From Desulfobacterales bacterium (GTDB lineage: Bacteria > Desulfobacterota > Desulfobacteria > Desulfobacterales > Desulfobacteraceae): 9,940 nucleotides of DNA. The stretch lies in assembly GCA_022361135.1 (NCBI GenBank), contig JAKSBM010000086.1:1-9940 (forward strand), given 5' to 3'. Below the pieces are notes generated by a model that saw nothing but the letters and a program-made list of their open reading frames with translations, searched no databases and had not been told where the DNA came from. Position 1 is the first letter of the stretch. Each line of letters starts with the position of its first letter. Position numbers and translations under genes: made by a program. This document shows, one piece after another, positions 6,146-9,940 of the stretch.

Positions 6146-6175
6146 AATCCATACGGCCCTAATCCATACGACCCA
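6146..6175. repeat. 15-base tandem duplication across the regulator stop codon
   Basis: AATCCATACGGCCCT (6146-6160) is followed directly by AATCCATACGACCCA (6161-6175), 13 of 15 identical. On the minus strand both units read GRMD in the same frame. The first ends in TAG, the real stop, and the second in TCG. The duplication is exactly five codons. Confidence 0.7.
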
Positions 6176-7547
6176 GAGCCTTAAGCCGTCTTAAAAGGGT
6201 AAACCGGCTGATCCCCAACCGTGAGGCGGCATCGGTTTTAACCCCCCGGGTTTTTTCCAGGGCCCGTTGGATGATCTGATCTTCCAAACAGCCCAACTGA
6301 TCGGCCAGTGGGGCATCCAAAAGAACGGTCGGCAGGGCGATTTCAGGAAGGTCCCCGCAAAGCAGCCCGCTTCCCCCCTCGGAAATGGTGGGGGGAAGCT
6401 GGGACAGGGGAATCACCGGTCCATCGCACATGATGGCCAGCATCTCCATGACATTTTTCAATTCCCGGACATTACCGGGCCACCCATAGGCGACCAGGGC
6501 AGCCTCTGCCCTGGGGGAAAAGGAAAGGGACTCCTTGCCGAATTTACGGCAGAAATGATCCAGATAATATTTGCCCAGACGGGACACGTCCCCCTCCCTG
6601 GCCCGCAAGGGCGGAACCATCAAGGGGACTACATTGAGGCGATAATACAAATCCTCCCGAAATTGTCCGTCGGCCACGGCCCGTTCCAATTCATTGTTTG
6701 TGGCGGCAATGATCAATCCCTTAAAACTCAATTCCCGGGTACCGCCCACCCGACGGAATTTTTTGGTTTCCAGAAATCGAAGTAACTTGGCCTGGAGGGC
6801 CAGGGAAATCTCACCGATTTCGTCCAGAAAAAGGGTACCGCCGTCGGCCATTTCCACCAGGCCGGTCTTTTTATTTCCGGCATCGGTGAAGGCCCCCTTT
6901 TCATGGCCGAACAATTCACTTTCCAAAAGATTTTCCGGCAGGGAAGCGCAATTGATGTCAATGAACTGCTCCTGGGCAAACTCGGAATTATTATGAATTC
7001 CCTTGGCCACCAATTCCTTCCCCGTGCCGCTCTCTCCCCGGATGAGCACCGTGGTTTCCCCAATCCCCCCCAGGCGACGGATCTTTTCCATGAGATCCAG
7101 GATGGCCGGGCTTTCCCCCAGGATGGAACAAAGCCCTTCCCGCTGGTAGGCCTTACTCCGGCGCAGATTCACCTCATTGGTCAGCCGCCGTTTGGACATG
7201 ATATTCCGGATGAGGATATCGATTTCAGAAAGATCAAAGGGTTTGTTCAAATAATCCTGGGCCCCCATGCGCATGGCCTCGATGGCCGATTCCATATTGC
7301 CGTGGGCCGTGATGATCACCGTGGGAATTCCGGGGTGATGCCGGGTGATGTGGGCCAGCAAATCCAACCCGTGGGAATCGGGCAGCTTCAAATCAAGGAA
7401 TACCAGATCCGGTTCCTGGGCCTCCAGATATTGAAGGAAATCCCCCCCATTGTGGAAGACCACCGAGGTGTGGCCCTGTTTTTTCAACCGGATCTTCAAA
7501 CCGGCTGTGAGTACTTTTTCATCGTCTACAATTGCAATGTCTGCCAT
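6159..7547 (-). CDS. NtrC/DctD-type sigma-54-dependent response regulator
   Basis: This 462-residue regulator has three domains. The receiver (1-120) has D8-D9, phospho-acceptor D52, T80 and K102. The AAA+ sigma-54 interaction domain (about 138-375) has Walker A GESGTGKE (171-178), the sigma-54-contacting loop GAFTDA (218-223; family usual GAFTGA), Walker B GGTLFLDEIGE (236-246), the FREDLYYRLNVVPL arginine-finger region (296-309) and GWPGNVREL (355-363). A Fis-type helix-turn-helix follows (about 421-460). After phosphorylation it should oligomerise at an enhancer and use ATP to open sigma-54 promoters. It begins 17 bases after the kinase stop, so the pair is an operon with the kinase as its cognate partner. 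A perfect sigma-54 promoter lies upstream of the divergent secreted-protein gene and a near-perfect one faces the kinase. The stop (TAG) falls in a 15-base tandem repeat. Confidence 0.95.
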   Translation of the reverse strand: MADIAIVDDEKVLTAGLKIRLKKQGHTSVVFHNGGDFLQYLEAQEPDLVFLDLKLPDSHGLDLLAHITRHHPGIPTVIITAHGNMESAIEAMRMGAQDYLNKPFDLSEIDILIRNIMSKRRLTNEVNLRRSKAYQREGLCSILGESPAILDLMEKIRRLGGIGETTVLIRGESGTGKELVAKGIHNNSEFAQEQFIDINCASLPENLLESELFGHEKGAFTDAGNKKTGLVEMADGGTLFLDEIGEISLALQAKLLRFLETKKFRRVGGTRELSFKGLIIAATNNELERAVADGQFREDLYYRLNVVPLMVPPLRAREGDVSRLGKYYLDHFCRKFGKESLSFSPRAEAALVAYGWPGNVRELKNVMEMLAIMCDGPVIPLSQLPPTISEGGSGLLCGDLPEIALPTVLLDAPLADQLGCLEDQIIQRALEKTRGVKTDAASRLGISRFTLLRRLKALGRMD

Positions 7548-7564
7548 TCCGGCACACCCTTTCC

Positions 7565-9346
7565 TTAATTTGACTTTTGGGATTCCGTTTCCGGAAATTC
7601 CAACATAAAACAGCTCCCCCCGCCGGTTCTGTCCGACACACGGACCTCCATTCCATTTTGTCGGGCCAGGGTATACACAATGCTCAGCCCCAAGCCCGAT
7701 CCCCGGTGGGACAGGGAGACAAAGGGATCAAAAATCTTATCCAATAATTCCCCCGGGATTCCGGGGCCGTTATCGGCAATCACCAGGCCGGAACGCTCCC
7801 CCCCAAGCCCCTCCGACGGATGAATGAATATCCTTCCCCCCATTTTCCCCTTGAGGGCATTTTTGGCATTGAGCAGGATGTTCATGAGAATCTGGGTCAA
7901 TTGGTCCGGATCGATGAATGCCGTGAACGACACGGGCTGGAATTCCACCTGTATTTTTTCCCGGGCCAGATCCCCGTGGAGAAAGGAGAGGGATTTTTCA
8001 ACAACGGCCCCCACATCCACCACCTGCTTTTTGGAGCAGCCGGGCCGGGCAAAATTCAATAAATCCAGGAGCAGGGCGTTGAGTCGATCCACCTCTTCGG
8101 TGATCCCCCGGGACAGGGTCCGGATATCGGACATATCCTCCCCGTCGAATTGAACCGATTCCAGGGTATTTTCCCCGGGGGTACCGGCCCTGGTCGCGTC
8201 GGAAAAGAAACTGTCCAGAACCTGGGAGGAGGTTTTGATGCTGGCCAAGGGATTTTTAATCTCATGGGCAATGCCGGCGGTGAACAACCCCAAGGATTCC
8301 AACTTATTGGTCTGGATGATGGAGGACTGGCGCTTTTCCAGGGCCACGGCCATCTGGTTCAACTCCGTGGACAGGGCCATGAGTTCCCGGCCGTAGATAT
8401 TTTCCACCCGGTGGTCCAGCCGCCCCTGGGCAAAGGCCCGGGTCCCGGCCAGGATATGTTCCAGCTGCCGGGTGACCCGGCGGCCCAGTTCATAGGCAAA
8501 GGCCGCAGCCATGAGAAATACCAGAAGGGTGATTCCCACATTGGCATAGAGCTGTTGGTAGAGGCTGCCGAAAATACTCTTATTGTCCACCCGGGCAATG
8601 AGATCCCATCCCAAACTCTCCACCCGGGCCTGGTAAAGCTGTATTTTCTTGGGGTCCATGCCCCGATCCCGGTCCCCGCCGGAACCCGGGGGCCCCAAAG
8701 GCGGATTCTGCCAAAGATTCTGGCCGGTGAAATCCACAATCTGCTTCCGAACGTCCCGGCCGAACCGGGCCGTATTAAAAATCTGGGCCATTTCCGAAAT
8801 GGGAATGAGGCCCAAAAGATATCCATCCTTGCTGGGGTCCCCCCAGGAAATATTATGCACATCAAAGATAATGGGCAGAAACCGGGTATCCACCCGCATG
8901 AACCGGTCCAGAATCCGTTGTTTTTCCCCGGCGCTGAACCGCCCGCCGGCAAAGGGGGATTCCCGGTGGAGCATCCTCCGGTCCGCCGCAGCAACCACTT
9001 CGGAATCCGGTGCGCAGAACGCCAGAATTTCAAACTGCCCATGCTCGGCCAAAAACCTCAAAAGCATGAGTTCCAGGCGGGCTTTATAATCCTGGTCCTC
9101 CCCATTGAACGAACAGGGCACCTCAATGAGACGGGCAAAGCCGGAGAGGTCATCCCGGGCCTCCTGGTAAAACATGTCCATGCGCAACCCGATCTGGGTC
9201 AATGAAATCTGCATCTGCTCCTGGGTCACGGATTCAATGATCCGCCCCATGCCCAGCAGGGTGGTCAGGGAGACCGCCACCAGGGGAAGAAACCCAAATA
9301 TCAAATAAAAGGTGAAGAGCACCCACTTCAACGAAAAATGCTTCAT
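7565..9346 (-). CDS. Membrane sensor histidine kinase (NtrB/DctB-like)
   Basis: With start ATG 9346 the protein has 593 residues: TM1 (about 8-31), a ~235-residue periplasmic sensor region (about 32-267, perhaps Cache-like), TM2 (about 269-287), HAMP (about 289-340), HisKA with the H-box AHEIKNPL (360-367; phospho-acceptor H361), and a HATPase with N-box NILLNAKNA (489-497), G1 DNGPGIP (525-531) and G2 GSGLGLSIV (549-557). There is no receiver or PAS domain. The open frame runs on to 9463, but this start is preferred: AGGAAG lies 3 bases ahead, the next residues begin TM1, and the upstream sigma-54 candidate would start transcription after the longer start. The periplasmic sensor, the partner regulator and the adjacent secreted binding protein suggest it senses the transported solute, as DctB does for dicarboxylates. 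The ligand is not readable from sequence. Confidence 0.93.
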   Translation of the reverse strand: MKHFSLKWVLFTFYLIFGFLPLVAVSLTTLLGMGRIIESVTQEQMQISLTQIGLRMDMFYQEARDDLSGFARLIEVPCSFNGEDQDYKARLELMLLRFLAEHGQFEILAFCAPDSEVVAAADRRMLHRESPFAGGRFSAGEKQRILDRFMRVDTRFLPIIFDVHNISWGDPSKDGYLLGLIPISEMAQIFNTARFGRDVRKQIVDFTGQNLWQNPPLGPPGSGGDRDRGMDPKKIQLYQARVESLGWDLIARVDNKSIFGSLYQQLYANVGITLLVFLMAAAFAYELGRRVTRQLEHILAGTRAFAQGRLDHRVENIYGRELMALSTELNQMAVALEKRQSSIIQTNKLESLGLFTAGIAHEIKNPLASIKTSSQVLDSFFSDATRAGTPGENTLESVQFDGEDMSDIRTLSRGITEEVDRLNALLLDLLNFARPGCSKKQVVDVGAVVEKSLSFLHGDLAREKIQVEFQPVSFTAFIDPDQLTQILMNILLNAKNALKGKMGGRIFIHPSEGLGGERSGLVIADNGPGIPGELLDKIFDPFVSLSHRGSGLGLSIVYTLARQNGMEVRVSDRTGGGSCFMLEFPETESQKSN

Positions 9347-9349
9347 AGA

Positions 9350-9355
9350 CTTCCT
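9350..9355 (-). promoter_or_regulatory. Ribosome binding site fixing the kinase start
   Basis: AGGAAG on the minus strand lies 3 bases before ATG 9346 (AGGA core 5 bases away). The upstream in-frame starts lack a comparable site, so the 593-residue form is chosen over the 632-residue one. Confidence 0.7.
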
Positions 9356-9423
9356 GCAAAACAGATTCATGGACCCAGACCTTTGGGGAATCCCCGGAAA
9401 TTGACATTGCCGCCCAGACATAA

Positions 9424-9439
9424 AGCAAAGGGGGTACCA
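9424..9439 (-). promoter_or_regulatory. Candidate sigma-54 promoter for the kinase-regulator operon
   Basis: Read on the minus strand, TGGTAC (9439-9434), 5 bases and TTGCT (9428-9424) match TGGCAC-N5-TTGCW at 10 of 11 defined positions, with the invariant GG and GC exactly 10 bases apart. Transcription would start near 9412, about 65 bases before the kinase ATG. It suggests the operon is itself driven by a sigma-54 activator, possibly its own product. It overlaps the ribosome site of the putative small gene on the other strand. Confidence 0.55.
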
Positions 9440-9598
9440 ATGGCGAATAAAAAAGGTCCACATGGCGGGAAGACCATGTTAAAAGGATCTTCCCAAAAAT
9501 TCTCCACAGGCGACCTTGCATATCACAAAACCATCAAAAGACCAAAGCGTGCGCCCGGCGCACACAGCTGTCACAAATTCGCACCCGAAAAGCCTTAA
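9440..9598 (+). CDS. Possible small basic protein, 52 residues, unrecognised
   Basis: ATG 9440 is preceded by AAAGGGGGTACCA, which could serve as a ribosome site. The frame ends at TAA 9598, directly before a terminator-like hairpin. The product is short and strongly basic (rich in Lys, His, Gly and Pro), with one cysteine, no membrane segment and no family I recognise. Gene-like points are the ribosome site, the adjoining terminator and non-repetitive composition. Against it, the ribosome site coincides with a sigma-54 candidate on the other strand, and the frame contains the palindrome at 9549-9563, so the whole stretch may instead be regulatory DNA. No promoter for it was seen. Confidence 0.35.
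   Translation: MANKKGPHGGKTMLKGSSQKFSTGDLAYHKTIKRPKRAPGAHSCHKFAPEKP
9549..9563. promoter_or_regulatory. Candidate enhancer site between two sigma-54 promoters
   Basis: GTGCGCC-C-GGCGCAC is a perfect palindrome with 7-base arms. Its centre (9556) is about 144 bases upstream of the predicted start of the kinase operon and about 175 bases upstream of that of the divergent gene, the range usual for NtrC-type activator sites. It also lies inside the possible small gene. Confidence 0.35.
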
Positions 9599-9630
9599 CC
9601 GGGCTGGAAAACCCCGGAGTCTGTTTTTTT
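9599..9630 (+). terminator. Terminator-like hairpin with T run
   Basis: CCGGG (9599-9603) pairs with CCCGG (9613-9617) around a 9-base loop, and seven T follow at 9624-9630. The stem is short and 6 bases separate it from the T run, so it may be weak. It begins at the base after the stop codon of the possible small gene and would insulate the downstream sigma-54 promoter from read-through. Confidence 0.4.
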
Positions 9631-9704
9631 CGATTCCACCTATTTCCCTGAAATCACGCCCGATGGGAACCGGCCTTATAAGGGCAAAAATCCATTCCAT
9701 GTCC

Positions 9705-9720
9705 TGGCACCCATATTGCT
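9705..9720 (+). promoter_or_regulatory. Sigma-54 (-24/-12) promoter
   Basis: TGGCAC (9705-9710), 5 bases and TTGCT (9716-9720) match the sigma-54 consensus TGGCAC-N5-TTGCW at every defined position, with GG and GC 10 bases apart. Transcription should start near 9731, about 73 bases before the ATG at 9804. Such promoters need an AAA+ activator, and one is encoded in the divergent operon. Confidence 0.85.
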
Positions 9721-9760
9721 CTTTTGTCCGTATCCGTTCGGCCGTACCGCCGGACAAAAG
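9721..9760. repeat. Perfect 10-base inverted repeat at the sigma-54 start site
   Basis: CTTTTGTCCG (9721-9730) and CGGACAAAAG (9751-9760) flank a 20-base centre. With one mismatch the arms extend by two more pairs into the -12 element (GC 9718-9719 with GC 9762-9763). Since the left arm ends at the base before the predicted +1, the full repeat exists only as DNA and suggests a protein site over the start, not an mRNA hairpin. Confidence 0.6.
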
Positions 9761-9803
9761 CGCAAGGGTCCAACCCAAAACCAAATGGAAAAAGGAGTAC
9801 AAA

Positions 9804-9940
9804 ATGAAGTTGAAACTCGCAGTCTTATTAACGGCATGTCTGTTGTTCTCCGCAGCCACGGCGGCTGCCAAACCCTTTGTCATCAACCTGGGCTTTGCCG
9901 GGGCAGCCAAGGGCAATGCCTATTCGGTCCTGGCCGATGA
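9804..9940 (+). CDS. Secreted solute-binding protein, probably TRAP DctP-like, partial
   Basis: The gene starts at ATG 9804, 6 bases after AAGGAG, and runs off the right edge after 45 complete codons. Residues 1-22 form a signal peptide: basic MKLK, a hydrophobic core, and an AxA-type cleavage region around 18-22. A LTAC tetrad (9-12) resembles a lipobox but comes too early in the hydrophobic core to be convincing. The mature start KPFVINLGFAG followed by NAYSVLAD (residues 38-45) has the first-strand and first-helix pattern of periplasmic binding proteins, most like the DctP family of TRAP transporters, which bind organic acids. The perfect sigma-54 promoter and the divergent DctB/DctD-like pair support this. 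Other binding-protein families cannot be excluded from this fragment. Any transporter membrane genes would lie beyond the window. Confidence 0.6.
   Translation, partial: MKLKLAVLLTACLLFSAATAAAKPFVINLGFAGAAKGNAYSVLAD

Noticed and set aside
8150..9205. 351-codon plus-strand frame over the kinase
   Set aside because: Antisense to conserved kinase motifs; low-complexity product.
9347..9463. Longer kinase start at 9463
   Set aside because: The extra 39 residues have no membrane or domain character, and the ATG at 9346 has the ribosome site and begins the first membrane segment.
1..9940. CRISPR arrays, insertion sequences, tRNA or rRNA genes, phage or defence genes
   Set aside because: No regular repeat-spacer pattern, transposase motif, structural RNA signature or defence-family domain was seen on either strand.

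Overview
The window is GC-rich bacterial DNA, with codon usage dominated by gcc, ccc, ggc and gtg. Several features point to an anaerobic Desulfobacterota (former Deltaproteobacteria), probably a Desulfobacter-like sulfate reducer: a PurH split into two proteins, a YkgJ-family cysteine-cluster protein, a UROC1-like long urocanase, and a sigma-54-linked two-component system next to a probable solute-binding protein. This placement is inferred from family resemblance alone.

Left part (1-1666, minus strand). Three genes read right to left: a YkgJ-family CxxCxxCC protein (GTG start), a stand-alone IMP cyclohydrolase, and 3 bases further on a separate AICAR formyltransferase cut by the window edge. 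The last two are the two halves of normally bifunctional PurH, so the final two steps of IMP synthesis are encoded by adjacent, translationally coupled genes. A 7-2-7 palindrome overlapping a possible promoter precedes the cyclohydrolase. A second palindrome with the same 7-2-7 architecture precedes the ykgJ gene.

Middle part (1667-6108). A gene-free stretch of about 820 bases holds inverted and direct repeats. It is followed on the plus strand by a 677-residue urocanate hydratase (hutU) whose motifs look more like the animal UROC1 enzyme than like the usual ~555-residue bacterial HutU. A terminator, then a near-consensus sigma-70 promoter with a ~145-base leader, precede an M20-family metallo-deacylase/peptidase. 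No other histidine-degradation gene is in the window.

Right part (6109-9940). On the minus strand lies a membrane histidine kinase followed by an NtrC/DctD-type sigma-54 activator (receiver, AAA+, Fis-type HTH), convergent with the M20 gene. Divergent from the kinase, a secreted protein begins (truncated by the window edge; probably a DctP-like TRAP transporter binding protein). Upstream of it is a perfect -24/-12 sigma-54 promoter (TGGCAC-N5-TTGCT). A second, near-perfect sigma-54 promoter (TGGTAC-N5-TTGCT) faces the kinase. A 15-base perfect palindrome between the two is placed as a shared enhancer would be. The simplest reading is a DctB/DctD-like circuit: the kinase senses a periplasmic solute, the regulator activates a sigma-54 transporter operon, and it may also activate its own operon. 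A possible 52-codon small gene with its own terminator lies in the same divergent region and competes with part of this regulatory reading.
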